Part shown: piece by piece, positions 35,347-43,233 of the stretch
Layout: every line of letters begins with the position of its first letter
Position numbering within the stretch: position 1 is the stretch's first letter
Assembly: GCA_035395685.1 (NCBI GenBank)
Contig: DAOPBR010000004.1
Span: 31,495 to 95,494, forward strand
DNA length: 64,000 nucleotides
Source of the DNA: JAKJGA01 sp029554345
GTDB taxonomy: Bacteria; Spirochaetota; UBA4802; JAFGJZ01
Reading direction: 5' to 3'
The notes under the pieces: generated by a model
Databases searched by the model: none
Seen by the model: only the letters and a program-made list of their open reading frames with translations
What the model was told of the DNA's origin: nothing
Made by a program: the position numbers and the translations under genes

Positions 35347-36432
35347 ATGGATGGATTGACTCCGAACGAAGAATTCATTGAGATGATGAGGTCGGAAAAA
35401 ATCGCCGACCAGACCATCATTGATGCATTGGATAAAAAAGTCTATGATATGAGAAATCTGATCGAGGTTGGAGCAAGTTTATCCTCCAATCTCGAATTCA
35501 ATTCTCTTGTTGATTCCATCCTTTACAGCTGTATCGGTCAGATGTTCATAGAGAAAATCGCTATCATGCTTGAAATAGATATCGACAATCCGAATTTTAT
35601 GATCGTGAATAAAAAGGGTTATCCGGCAGACAGCATTTCGCCGGCGCTTCTTCTTCCGGGTGATTCACCTCTTTCAATTTATCTTACAGACAATCCATTT
35701 CCTGTTGAATTTGAGTCGTTGTATGAACATGCCGAACTGGTCAGAGACTTGAATATCCTGAAATCGCTTGAGCCGAATCTTCTTGTTCCGATGAAATCCA
35801 AAAATTCCCTCAATGGAATTGTTATAATCGGAAACAAAATTCAGGGCGGACTTTTTTCTGCCGATGAGCGCGAATTTCTTCGCGGTCTGGGACGCTTTGC
35901 GTCAATTGCCGTTGAAAATTCACGCCTTTATCAGATGGCAACGATGGATAGAATGACAAAGCTTTATATCCATCATTATTTTCAGCAGAAACTGCTCGAT
36001 GAAATTAAAAATGCAAACAGATACAAGACGCCATTGAGCGTATTTATTTCTGATATAGATCACTTCAAAAAATTCAATGATACCTACGGCCATCAGCAGG
36101 GTGACATTGTCCTGAAAGAGGTTGCTGTTATATTTAAAGAAGCTTTCAGAAAGCTTGATGTTCCTGCAAGATACGGCGGTGAGGAATTTGCAGTAATTCT
36201 GCCTGATACCGATATAGAAAAAGCCGTGATGATCGCTTCACGTTACAGAAAAAGGGTTGAGGCTTATGAATTTACGGGACAGAAGGAGCCTCTGCACGTA
36301 ACTGTCAGTATCGGCGTCGCGCAGTATGATCCCAATAGGGATTTTGAAAAAAGAGATATAATCGAACGTGCCGACAAGGCTTTATATAAGGCAAAAGAAT
36401 CCGGAAGAAACAGGGTGGCGGCTTCAAAATGA
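35347..36432 (+). CDS. GAF-GGDEF diguanylate cyclase
   Basis: 361 residues. A GAF-like sensor (about 30-190, VGASLSSNLEFNSLVDSIL onward) is followed by a GGDEF domain (about 200-355). The active site ARYGGEEFAVILPDTD is intact, and the inhibitory I-site RKLD sits exactly five residues before GGEEF, so it should make c-di-GMP and be product-inhibited. The ligand of the GAF domain is unknown. Coupled to the TPR gene downstream (ATGA). Confidence 0.95.
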   Translation: MDGLTPNEEFIEMMRSEKIADQTIIDALDKKVYDMRNLIEVGASLSSNLEFNSLVDSILYSCIGQMFIEKIAIMLEIDIDNPNFMIVNKKGYPADSISPALLLPGDSPLSIYLTDNPFPVEFESLYEHAELVRDLNILKSLEPNLLVPMKSKNSLNGIVIIGNKIQGGLFSADEREFLRGLGRFASIAVENSRLYQMATMDRMTKLYIHHYFQQKLLDEIKNANRYKTPLSVFISDIDHFKKFNDTYGHQQGDIVLKEVAVIFKEAFRKLDVPARYGGEEFAVILPDTDIEKAVMIASRYRKRVEAYEFTGQKEPLHVTVSIGVAQYDPNRDFEKRDIIERADKALYKAKESGRNRVAASK

Positions 36433-37268
36433 TCTCGGATAATTTCAATTCAAAAAGCAAATTCGAGCAGGCATATTATTTTGAAATGCAGGGCAAAACC
36501 GAGGAAGCTATTCATCACTATGCGGGAATCGGAAAGGATGAACCGAGACATAGAGAAGCTTTGCTTTCAATGGCTGCTCTTTATTCAAAATTAAACAGAA
36601 CGATTGATTCTCTCTTTTGTTTTGAAAAGGCCGTTTCAATAGAACCCGACTATCTTTCCATTTTCAATATAGGAAATATTTACTATAAACTGGCGGATTA
36701 TAAAAAAGCTGTGCTGTTTTTTGACAGGGCGCGCGGAATGAAAGAAAGCTTCATGCCTGCGAAGCTGATGCTTGGTCTTGCTTTCAGCAGAATGAATAAT
36801 TTTACAGCCGCAGAATCCTGCTTTCATGAAGTTCTTACAGTCTCGCCTGCAAACGAAGTCGCACTTATCGCGCTTTCAATGCTGAAATACGAACGCGGCG
36901 ATTTTGAAAGTTCGGAAGAACTTTCAAACAGAATTCTTTTGATCAATCCGTCAAATGTCACTGCAAAAAAGCTCCGCTACAAGGTTCTTCTTAATCTTGG
37001 GCGTATCGAAGAATCAAAAGAAGAAGTTCTGGAATTGTCTAAATCAGATAAAAAATATACCGATTATTCAGCTTATCTTTCCGCGCTTCCTCTCGAAACA
37101 TTTTCGGATAAATATGGAACAATGGATTCGAAGATTGAGACGCTTGAAAAAAAAGCCGAAGAAACTCATGATGCGAAGACGATGGTTTCGCTGAGTTTGT
37201 GTTATCTTCTGCGTGGAGATTCGGATTCGGCGATCGAATTTCTGTATAAAGCCAGAGAAGTTTCTTAG
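36429..37268 (+). CDS. Cytoplasmic TPR protein
   Basis: 279 residues without signal peptide, made of about six TPR units (for example AALYSKLNRTIDSLFCFEKA, ADYKKAVLFFDRARGM and FTAAESCFHEVLTVSPANEV). Its ATG lies in the stop of the diguanylate cyclase gene. It probably scaffolds or modulates the c-di-GMP output, by inference from the coupling. Confidence 0.85.
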   Translation: MISDNFNSKSKFEQAYYFEMQGKTEEAIHHYAGIGKDEPRHREALLSMAALYSKLNRTIDSLFCFEKAVSIEPDYLSIFNIGNIYYKLADYKKAVLFFDRARGMKESFMPAKLMLGLAFSRMNNFTAAESCFHEVLTVSPANEVALIALSMLKYERGDFESSEELSNRILLINPSNVTAKKLRYKVLLNLGRIEESKEEVLELSKSDKKYTDYSAYLSALPLETFSDKYGTMDSKIETLEKKAEETHDAKTMVSLSLCYLLRGDSDSAIEFLYKAREVS

Positions 37269-37299
37269 TCCACAAAAAGAACTTGATTTTTGACTGTAC

Positions 37300-37334
37300 A
37301 AGATGGTTTTATTTATTATGAATAAAACCATCTT
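37300..37334 (+). promoter_or_regulatory. 14-bp perfect hairpin with a start codon in its loop
   Basis: AAGATGGTTTTATT (37300-37313) pairs perfectly with AATAAAACCATCTT (37321-37334). The 7-nt loop is TATTATG, ending in the ATG at 37318 that begins the lipoprotein signal peptide. No ribosome site is visible. It may be a translational switch, or a terminator-like hairpin after the TPR gene; there is no T-run. Confidence 0.7.
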
Positions 37335-37662
37335 AATATTATGTATTTTGTTTTTTTTCTCTTCCTGTGATTATTCAGATGATCCCGAAGAAGATCTTGA
37401 AACCAGTTTAAAAAAAATTAAAATTATCAATAATACTGATAAAACTATTGCTGTATACCGCATAAGGGAGAAGGACGGTGTTCCTGAACAGCGAATGAAT
37501 ACTATTGCTCAGGGAAACTTCTTTTATATAACTATTCAATACAGGATTCATATCGACGGGCAGTTTTCAATTATATATGATGGTTCGGTGCGCGGTTATG
37601 ATGTTGATATCTCATCCGGCGATCAACAAACGATAACGATTGAAACGGGGGATTTTCCATGA
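37318..37662 (+). CDS. Lipoprotein of unknown function (paralogue 1)
   Basis: 114 residues from ATG 37318, which gives a compact signal peptide MNKTILILCILFFFSSC; an in-frame ATG at 37303 would add five residues. The mature part, 'KIINNTDKTIAVYRIREKDG' then 'DGQFSIIYDGSVRGYDVDISSGDQ', is a small beta domain closely similar in layout to the next gene, with which it overlaps by 4 bp. No family recognised. Confidence 0.65.
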   Translation: MNKTILILCILFFFSSCDYSDDPEEDLETSLKKIKIINNTDKTIAVYRIREKDGVPEQRMNTIAQGNFFYITIQYRIHIDGQFSIIYDGSVRGYDVDISSGDQQTITIETGDFP

Positions 37663-38033
37663 TAAGAATGCGCTTAATATTGTTTTTGTTTATTGTATCA
37701 GGTGTTGTTTCCTGTAGCGGCGCAGATAACGGTGAACTCACTGTAAATAATGATTCTGACAGAATAATCCGCGTATATTACGATCAGGAAGTTGAAGTTT
37801 CTGATGAAAATGAAGAAGATGGAACAGAGGTTGTTGATGAATATAAAATCGCAGAAATATCTCCGGGAGAAAGCGAAACTCTTGAGATAAAAAGCAGTAT
37901 AACGTTCGACGGTTATATTAAGTCATCATATTGCGGCATCCTTATGCGTTTTGATATCGATTTCAATATATTTGATCAAGCTGATATCACTATACGGAAA
38001 CAGGATTTTATAGATGATGTTCTTTCTAGGTAA
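37659..38033 (+). CDS. Lipoprotein of unknown function (paralogue 2)
   Basis: 124 residues with a lipobox VVSC. The beta domain 'LTVNNDSDRIIRVYYDQE', 'ISPGESETLEIKSSITFDGYI', 'DIDFNIFDQADITIRKQD' mirrors the preceding gene strand by strand, so the two arose by tandem duplication. A GGGGGA ribosome site sits inside the end of paralogue 1. It lies just before the Rhs remnant. Confidence 0.7.
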   Translation: MIRMRLILFLFIVSGVVSCSGADNGELTVNNDSDRIIRVYYDQEVEVSDENEEDGTEVVDEYKIAEISPGESETLEIKSSITFDGYIKSSYCGILMRFDIDFNIFDQADITIRKQDFIDDVLSR

Positions 38034-38142
38034 TTCGCTGAGTACTTAGAGGAGAATGGTTAGATCATGAGTTTCAAAAGTAATGATTCAATCGAATATT
38101 TAGGCAGTAAATTGATTATGAAATGACGTAATTTTCTGATAA

Positions 38143-38945
38143 CCTTGTCGTGAAACGCTGTACGATGAGGCTGCGATAGTGGATAAGACAGAGTTTCGGT
38201 TTACCTCGAAGGAGATGGACGCGGAGACAGGACTCTATTATTACGGTGCGCGGTACTATGACGCGAAGCTCTGTAAGTGGATAAGTACTGATCCACTGCT
38301 TGCGACTGGGGAGTATTTGCCGGTTGCACCAATAAGCAAGGAAGCTGAACAGCATAATGAAAATCTTCCTGGAAGGGGTGTCTTTAATACAGTAAATTTA
38401 GATGCATACCATAATGGTGAAAATAATCCAATTATCTTTTTAGATCTAGATGGTCTGCCGATATCATTTTTATAGATAAAGACAGAAATAAAAATGATGC
38501 TATATTGTGCAAACAGGCTATTATACTTCAATCACCAAAAAATACATTTACAGTTGTAGGACATGGTTCACCAGAGGGGATGCAAAAAGAATATTATATT
38601 TCTAGATTTACTCCAAAAGAATTAACAAAAGTAAATGTTAATCATGAAAATTTTAAATCTGGAATGATTGTAAAACTAATAAGCTGTAGAACTCGTGTAA
38701 AATCGGATGTTGATGCTAAAAATTTTGCACAAGAAGTAGCACAAGAAATGGCTAATTTAAGTGGTAAAGAAGCGAAAGTTGAAGCACCAAATAATATTTG
38801 CTGACTACCTTGGGGTGGTGAACCATATGTAGTACCTAGAGATAAAGAAAAACCTATCAAGTCAGATTTTGAAAGTGAAGTTAAATTTGTTTTTTTACAG
38901 CGAAACCAGAAAACAGAAAAGAGGAAAATAATAAATGAAAATTAA
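38143..38945 (+). pseudogene. Rhs C-terminal tip: core remnant plus caspase-like toxin domain, broken
   Basis: The frame from 38143 encodes the Rhs-associated core: FTSKEMDAETGLYYYGARYYD, WISTDPLLATGEY and a final NGENNPIIFLDLDGL. Near 38455 a one-base loss shifts the frame (GGT CTG CCG where CTN GCC is expected), after which translation continues in the next frame as ADIIFIDKDRN, FTVVGHGSPEGM and VKLISCRTR. The His of GHG and Cys of SC are spaced like the dyad of clan CD (caspase-like, C80-type) proteases. A TGA at 38802-38804 breaks it again; the frame then stays open to 38945, overlapping the immunity gene. The N-terminal Rhs shell is missing. Confidence 0.8.
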
Positions 38946-39357
38946 ATACACAAATATGACAATTTTACTTATCTTATTCTTTGGTAGTTTATTAAATATT
39001 TTAGCCTCTGAGGCTAAAATGGAAGATAAAAAAGCTATTATGATAAATGAAAGTTTTAATATTAGCAAAGAGGATTTAATTAAAATTAAAAAAGAGGCAT
39101 TGTTAGGTTCAAGTGAGGCTGCATTTAAGTTATTTAATTATTATGAATTATATTTATATGATGTTGAACAAATGATGTATTGGTTAACAATTGCTGCTGA
39201 AAATGGACATGTATATGCTCAATATCATTTGGCATTTTTCTTAAATAAAATTTCTACACCTGAAAGTAAATTTAGGGCTAAATTCTGGGCTAAAAAAGCA
39301 CAAAAAAATGGGGTAAAAGAAGCAAAAGAATTATTACAAGAATTAGAAAAAGAATAA
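38935..39357 (+). CDS. Sel1-like exported protein, candidate immunity protein
   Basis: 140 residues with a signal peptide (MTILLILFFGSLLNILA), then two to three Sel1/TPR-like helical repeats (EAAFKLFNYYELYLYDVEQ, YWLTIAAENGHVYAQYHLAFFL). It overlaps the last codons of the Rhs toxin frame, the usual place for a cognate immunity gene. Codon use is very rich in AAA, TTA and ATT, unlike the flanking genes, suggesting transfer along with the toxin tip. Confidence 0.7.
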   Translation: MKIKYTNMTILLILFFGSLLNILASEAKMEDKKAIMINESFNISKEDLIKIKKEALLGSSEAAFKLFNYYELYLYDVEQMMYWLTIAAENGHVYAQYHLAFFLNKISTPESKFRAKFWAKKAQKNGVKEAKELLQELEKE

Positions 39358-39393
39358 CACCCTTACTATGGTCTTTTTAGAAAAATGAGTTTC

Positions 39394-39455
39394 GTCTAAC
39401 GTTGCTTATGGATTTTGCCCTGCCAGAATCAAGGCAAAACCAAACTGAGTTAAGC
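39394..39455 (+). repeat. Imperfect palindrome with attC-like ends
   Basis: GTCTAAC (fits RYYYAAC) at 39394-39400 and GTTAAGC (fits GTTRRRY) at 39449-39455 bound a 62-bp element with an inner perfect stem TTTTGCC/GGCAAAA. The outer arms pair only in part (GCTTA/TAAGC). The layout recalls an integron attC site just after a small gene, but the arms are poorly complementary. Confidence 0.25.
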
Positions 39456-39661
39456 AAGATTCTGGACGTTCAGATGATTTACGTGATAGAGCTTTTCTTT
39501 GAACAAATTAAACTCCCAACCGGCTTACGGATAAGCGGCCTTATGTCGTCATTGAAATCAATGGGGCATAAGGATCCGATTGTCAGAAGCCGGGGCAAGA
39601 GATGAGTGATAACGAACGAATGCAAACGCAAAATGTAAATGAACAGAAAAAGAACCTAATC

Positions 39662-39849
39662 TATCAGCTGAAGGCTGATACAATATAAGCGGAGCTTTCG
39701 CAATCCGCTGAAAGCGGTGCGAAAATCGAAGCGAAAAAAAGCCAGGAGTGGGATCTCAAAGGGATGAGGAGCGGCGACTGAGCTCCTCGTCCCTTTGAAT
39801 ATTATCGCATGATCCATGCGAACAAGGAATCTCAAAGGCGAAGCCTTTG
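39662..39849 (+). repeat. Array of five hairpins, possible structured RNA
   Basis: In order: TATCAGC-TGAAG-GCTGATA (39662-39680); TTTCGCA..CCGC-TGAAA-GCGG..TGCGAAA (39696-39724); TCAAAGGGATGAGGAGC pairing with GCTCCTCGTCCCTTTGA through one T-G wobble (39756-39798); CGCATG-ATC-CATGCG (39806-39820); CAAAGGC-GAA-GCCTTTG (39833-39849). All stems are short-looped, and the array ends at a terminator, so it could be a non-coding RNA or a REP-type cluster. Confidence 0.6.
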
Positions 39850-39854
39850 GAAGT

Positions 39855-39878
39855 ATGCCCGTTTCTCGGGCATTTTTT
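39855..39878 (+). terminator. Rho-independent terminator
   Basis: ATGCCCG (39855-39861), loop TTTCT, CGGGCAT (39867-39873), then a run of six T's. It closes the hairpin array and precedes the sigma-factor operon. Confidence 0.85.
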
Positions 39879-39935
39879 AAAAAAGTTGGAACCTTTTCCG
39901 CGAAAATGTGATTTATTAGATAAGAAGAGGAAGAT

Positions 39936-40412
39936 ATGAAAAAAATAAAAATCGCATTTGTGCTGATGGGAAGCGCTATTCTGGTTCTTTCAGCATTTAT
40001 TATATTTTCATTGGTAACTGGTTTCAATCCGGATATGCGAAGACCGCTTGATTTTGAAAAAATGATTTCAAGAATGAAATCCGATCTGGATCTGACTGAT
40101 GAGCAGATTTTAAAATTTCGTACGCTTCACGAGCCGTTTAATGCAAAGCTTGGAGAAAATAGAAAAAAAATTGAAGAGAAGCGTGATAAACTTTTCACGC
40201 TGACTTCAGCTTCTGAGTTCAATGAAAATGAAATAACCAAAGTGCTTGAAGAAATTGATTCGATAGAAAGAGATAATAAGATAAGCTTTATGAGACTGCG
40301 GTTTGAAGGTGAAAAAATTCTCACAGATGAACAGAAAAAGATTTTCAGAGAAAAAATGTGCCGTCATATGAAATTCAGAAACCGCGGACCGGAACGACAT
40401 GACGGAAAATGA
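39936..40412 (+). CDS. CpxP/CnrX-like periplasmic sensor, membrane-anchored
   Basis: 158 residues: an N-terminal membrane anchor (about 5-30), then an all-helical domain of the Spy/CpxP/ZraP/CnrX group with DLTDEQILKFRTLHEPFNAKL, an Arg/Lys-rich middle helix and EKILTDEQKKIFREKM. A C-terminal Met/His-rich tail (MCRHMKF, PERHDGK) could bind metal. It overlaps the sigma-factor gene by 14 bp. In CnrYXH-type systems such a protein senses metal and relieves anti-sigma inhibition. Confidence 0.82.
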   Translation: MKKIKIAFVLMGSAILVLSAFIIFSLVTGFNPDMRRPLDFEKMISRMKSDLDLTDEQILKFRTLHEPFNAKLGENRKKIEEKRDKLFTLTSASEFNENEITKVLEEIDSIERDNKISFMRLRFEGEKILTDEQKKIFREKMCRHMKFRNRGPERHDGK

Positions 40413-40917
40413 ATTTGCAGAATTGTTCCGTGAAACTAAGAAAATAGTTCTTTCTGCAGTCGGAAGACATTTTTCGCGGCAGTATACTCATTATATAGAT
40501 GACGTTGTTCAGGAAACATATATACGTTTTGTACGAAATGCAGATAAAAAGGTTTTTCCTGATATTAGAAGCAGAAACAATTATCTATATACGATTGCCA
40601 AGAATGAATCTTTAAGAGCTTCCGAGAAGCTGAGACGCGAAGAGATTAAAGCACATAAAGCAATTAAAGCTGATCTTGTAAAAGAAAGCCGTGATGAAAA
40701 ACCTTATGATGAAGACTATGAATTTCTGCGTGAATATATTTCGAAGCTTCCGGCCAAGTACAGAGATGTTCTTTCATTGATGGCTGACGGCAGAAGCGAG
40801 AAAGAAATTTCTGAAAAGCTTGATATAAAATGCGGCACGGTGAAATCTAGAAGTCACCGTGCCAGGGCAATGCTGAAAGAACTGATGAAGGAGGATGACT
40901 ATGAATTCACGAGTTAA
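40399..40917 (+). CDS. ECF sigma factor
   Basis: 172 residues. Region 2 is 'YIDDVVQETYIRFVRNADK' onward, including the -10 recognition helix; region 4 is LPAKYRDVLSLMADGRSEKEISEKL with GTVKSRSHRARAML as recognition helix. It overlaps the sensor gene upstream and the small membrane protein downstream, so the three are coupled. It most likely drives its own efflux operon. Confidence 0.93.
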   Translation: MTENEFAELFRETKKIVLSAVGRHFSRQYTHYIDDVVQETYIRFVRNADKKVFPDIRSRNNYLYTIAKNESLRASEKLRREEIKAHKAIKADLVKESRDEKPYDEDYEFLREYISKLPAKYRDVLSLMADGRSEKEISEKLDIKCGTVKSRSHRARAMLKELMKEDDYEFTS

Positions 40918-41209
40918 AAAAGATTCATTCACTCGCGCGATTGAATTCAGAATGGAAAGCGCAAAGTGGGAAAAGAACATGATCCAATTAATAGTTTCTA
41001 GTCCTTTATTCCGTGACGTAAATCAGCAGAATGCATCACTGCAGAATTATTATTTTAAGGCAGCCGCTTTTCTTCTGGCTGTTGCCGTTTCGGTGATGCT
41101 TTTCAGCAAAGTGCTTGGTGAAAAAGATGAAACCTATGCAGCCTATCTTATAAGTGAAGAAACTTCGGCTAATAATTTTTCTTACGATTTTTCAGGCGGT
41201 GATTTCTGA
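40901..41209 (+). CDS. Small single-helix membrane protein, putative anti-sigma factor
   Basis: 102 residues from ATG 40901, six bases after AAGGAGG; an ATG at 40895 lies inside that site. A charged cytoplasmic N-terminal half (about 1-55) with amphipathic helices is followed by one membrane helix (KAAAFLLAVAVSVMLFS) and a short external tail. Position after an ECF sigma gene and topology fit an anti-sigma factor of the CnrY type, though no sequence family is recognised. Confidence 0.65.
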   Translation: MNSRVKKDSFTRAIEFRMESAKWEKNMIQLIVSSPLFRDVNQQNASLQNYYFKAAAFLLAVAVSVMLFSKVLGEKDETYAAYLISEETSANNFSYDFSGGDF

Positions 41210-41994
41210 TGAGTATGAAGAAGAAAGTTGTTATTGTAGTATCGCTGATTGTTGCCGTTCTGCTTGCTGTTTTTTATTTGAAGAAGAATGGTCAGTTTGT
41301 TCCGGTAAAAACCGGCAAGGTAGTCGATGCTGTTTATGCTCTCGGAACTGTTAAGCCGCTTATTTATTATAATTTGAGGATGGGAAATAACAGTGCCATC
41401 TCACGCATATATGTTGTTGAAGGTTCGTCGGTCAATAAGGGAGATCCGTTGCTTTCTACAAGCGACATGATCACAATGCGATCTCCGATAAGCGGAACAG
41501 TCACATCTGTTAATTTTAAGGAAAATGAGCTGGTTTCCACCAATGCTAATGTGCTTTCTGTGATTGATATGAAAAAACTTTACGTGCAGATATCTCTTGA
41601 TCAGGAATCAGTATTAAGAATAAAAAAGAATCAGACAGCTGAGGTTTCTTTTGAAATGCTGCGCGATAAAAAAGTTAACGGAAGAGTGTCTGCGGTGTTT
41701 CCTTCTGACGGGGAATTTCTTGTGAATATAGCTCTTGATTCTGTTCCTGAAGAAATCCTTCCGGAGATGACCTGCGATGTTGCTGTAAAAATTGCCGTGA
41801 GAGATAATGCCATGATGATACCGTCATCTGCCGTGACCAATGAAGGAGTTGTTGTTCTTCGCGGCGGGAAAAAAATTCCATTAAAACCGAAAACGCAAAT
41901 GATAGACGCGGAATGGGTTGAAGTAACCGACGGCAGTATTCTTCCGAATGATAAAGTTTTAAACGTATCCAAGTCTGTTAAGAAGAGGAAATAA
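41209..41994 (+). CDS. Periplasmic adaptor (HlyD/MacA-type membrane-fusion protein)
   Basis: 261 residues with an N-terminal membrane anchor (VVIVVSLIVAVLLAVFYL). The biotinyl-lipoyl-like part (GSSVNKGDPLLSTSDMITMRSPISGTV) lacks the long coiled-coil hairpin of MacA, so it is a short form. The beta-barrel and membrane-proximal parts follow (MMIPSSAVTNEGVVVL). It connects an ABC exporter to an outer partner. It overlaps the putative anti-sigma gene by 1 bp. Confidence 0.88.
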   Translation: MSMKKKVVIVVSLIVAVLLAVFYLKKNGQFVPVKTGKVVDAVYALGTVKPLIYYNLRMGNNSAISRIYVVEGSSVNKGDPLLSTSDMITMRSPISGTVTSVNFKENELVSTNANVLSVIDMKKLYVQISLDQESVLRIKKNQTAEVSFEMLRDKKVNGRVSAVFPSDGEFLVNIALDSVPEEILPEMTCDVAVKIAVRDNAMMIPSSAVTNEGVVVLRGGKKIPLKPKTQMIDAEWVEVTDGSILPNDKVLNVSKSVKKRK

Positions 41995-42000
41995 GAAAGT

Positions 42001-43233
42001 ATGTGGTTTCTTGCTCTAAAACATATTTTCACGCGGAGGAGTCAGACTCTTTTGACTTTTACGGCAATTGTAATGGGTTCCGGGGGGTTCATTGTTTTTT
42101 CGGCAATGCAGCTCGGATTCAAAGAATACATGATTTCCAATCTTATAGAAAGAGACGGACATATCAGAATTTCTCCCAGAAACGAAACGATTTCTGAAGA
42201 AAACGTCAAAGGACTGTTTTATGAAGGATCAAATGTGAAATGGCTTAATACTCCGACGGGACGCAGGTCAAATGCTAATCTGACAAGCGCTGTGAAATGG
42301 TTTGCGAAACTTGATTCGATGGCTGAAGTTAAGAATTATGCTCCCATTGCTTCTGAGACATTCATTGTTACAAAAGGCAATTTTTCGAAATCTGTTTCAT
42401 TAACAGGAATATATCCGGAAAAGCACAGGAATGCAACGAATCTTTTTGAATATGTTGTGGAAGGGGATCTTAATGAGGTGACAAACGGTCTTTCTCTTGT
42501 ATTTGCCGGCAAACGCTTCCTTGAAGACTTCGGACTCAAGAAGGATGATACTGTTATAGTTGCGTCTCCTGACGGTTCGATATTTCCGATGAGAATAATC
42601 GGCACATTCGACACTGGAGATTTCCGAACAGACGGGCAGACGCTATATACATCAATTTCAACAGTTCAGAAAATGATCGGCAAGCCGGGTTATATCAATA
42701 AAATTATAGTGAAGATTGAAGATGTTTCCAAAGCTGCTGAAACTGCAACAAGGTGGCAGAGCGGCTCTGTCGATGATGTGGAAAGCTGGGATCAGGCGAA
42801 TGAAAATTTCCTGTCAATGACAAAGACTCAGGATACGGTTCGCGACGTTACTACGATAACCTTTATAGTAGTAGTTGCATTCGGTATTTATAATATTCTT
42901 AATATGGTTGTAAATCATAAGCAGAAGGAAATTGCAATACTGCGTTCAATCGGTTATACTGAAAATGACACGGTATTTCTTTTTCTGATTCAGGGTGCTC
43001 TTATCGGTATCGCTGGAGTAGCTGCAGGTGAAGCAATTGCATTTTTCTTCTGTAAATATCTTGAAACTCTCAAAATTCCGATGGGAAGAGGTCACATGAG
43101 AATTTCCTGGGATATTATGATTTATGTTAAGAGCTTTGTTCTGGTATTCGGTTCGGCTCTTGTGGCGAGTTATTTTCCTGCGCGTTCAGCCGGAAAACTT
43201 TCGCCGATTGAAATTATTAAGGGCACAAGTTGA
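42001..43233 (+). CDS. MacB/LolCE-type ABC transporter permease
   Basis: 410 residues with the four-helix FtsX-like topology: helix 1 near residues 20-42, a large periplasmic domain (about 45-275), then three helices with VVNHKQKEIAILRSIGYTENDT, the hallmark of LolC/E and MacB permeases. The end YFPARSAGKLSPIEIIKG is typical. It moves lipoproteins, peptides or drugs from the membrane outward without classic pore transport. Confidence 0.92.
   Translation: MWFLALKHIFTRRSQTLLTFTAIVMGSGGFIVFSAMQLGFKEYMISNLIERDGHIRISPRNETISEENVKGLFYEGSNVKWLNTPTGRRSNANLTSAVKWFAKLDSMAEVKNYAPIASETFIVTKGNFSKSVSLTGIYPEKHRNATNLFEYVVEGDLNEVTNGLSLVFAGKRFLEDFGLKKDDTVIVASPDGSIFPMRIIGTFDTGDFRTDGQTLYTSISTVQKMIGKPGYINKIIVKIEDVSKAAETATRWQSGSVDDVESWDQANENFLSMTKTQDTVRDVTTITFIVVVAFGIYNILNMVVNHKQKEIAILRSIGYTENDTVFLFLIQGALIGIAGVAAGEAIAFFFCKYLETLKIPMGRGHMRISWDIMIYVKSFVLVFGSALVASYFPARSAGKLSPIEIIKGTS

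Larger units (their letters stand above)
39358..39935. other. 578-bp non-coding stretch after the Rhs island
   Basis: No convincing gene on either strand. It contains an attC-like imperfect palindrome (39394-39455), a second pair of inverted copies (CCAGAATC 39423-39430 and GATTCTGG 39458-39465), and six consecutive hairpins from 39662 to 39878. No tmRNA, RNase P or SRP RNA motif was seen. Confidence 0.7.

Noticed and set aside
38067..38123. 18-codon frame just before the Rhs remnant
   Set aside because: Poorly spaced ribosome site and no similarity to Rhs. Probably chance.
38802..38804. UGA after Cys in the Rhs toxin as possible selenocysteine or UGA=Trp recoding
   Set aside because: UGA ends many normal genes here (for example the yitT-like and VOC genes). 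No SECIS-like hairpin was seen directly after it, and the gene has a frameshift as well, so decay is simpler.
39402..39605. 67-codon frame within the non-coding stretch
   Set aside because: It begins inside the attC-like palindrome with a TTG, has no ribosome site and no recognisable features.
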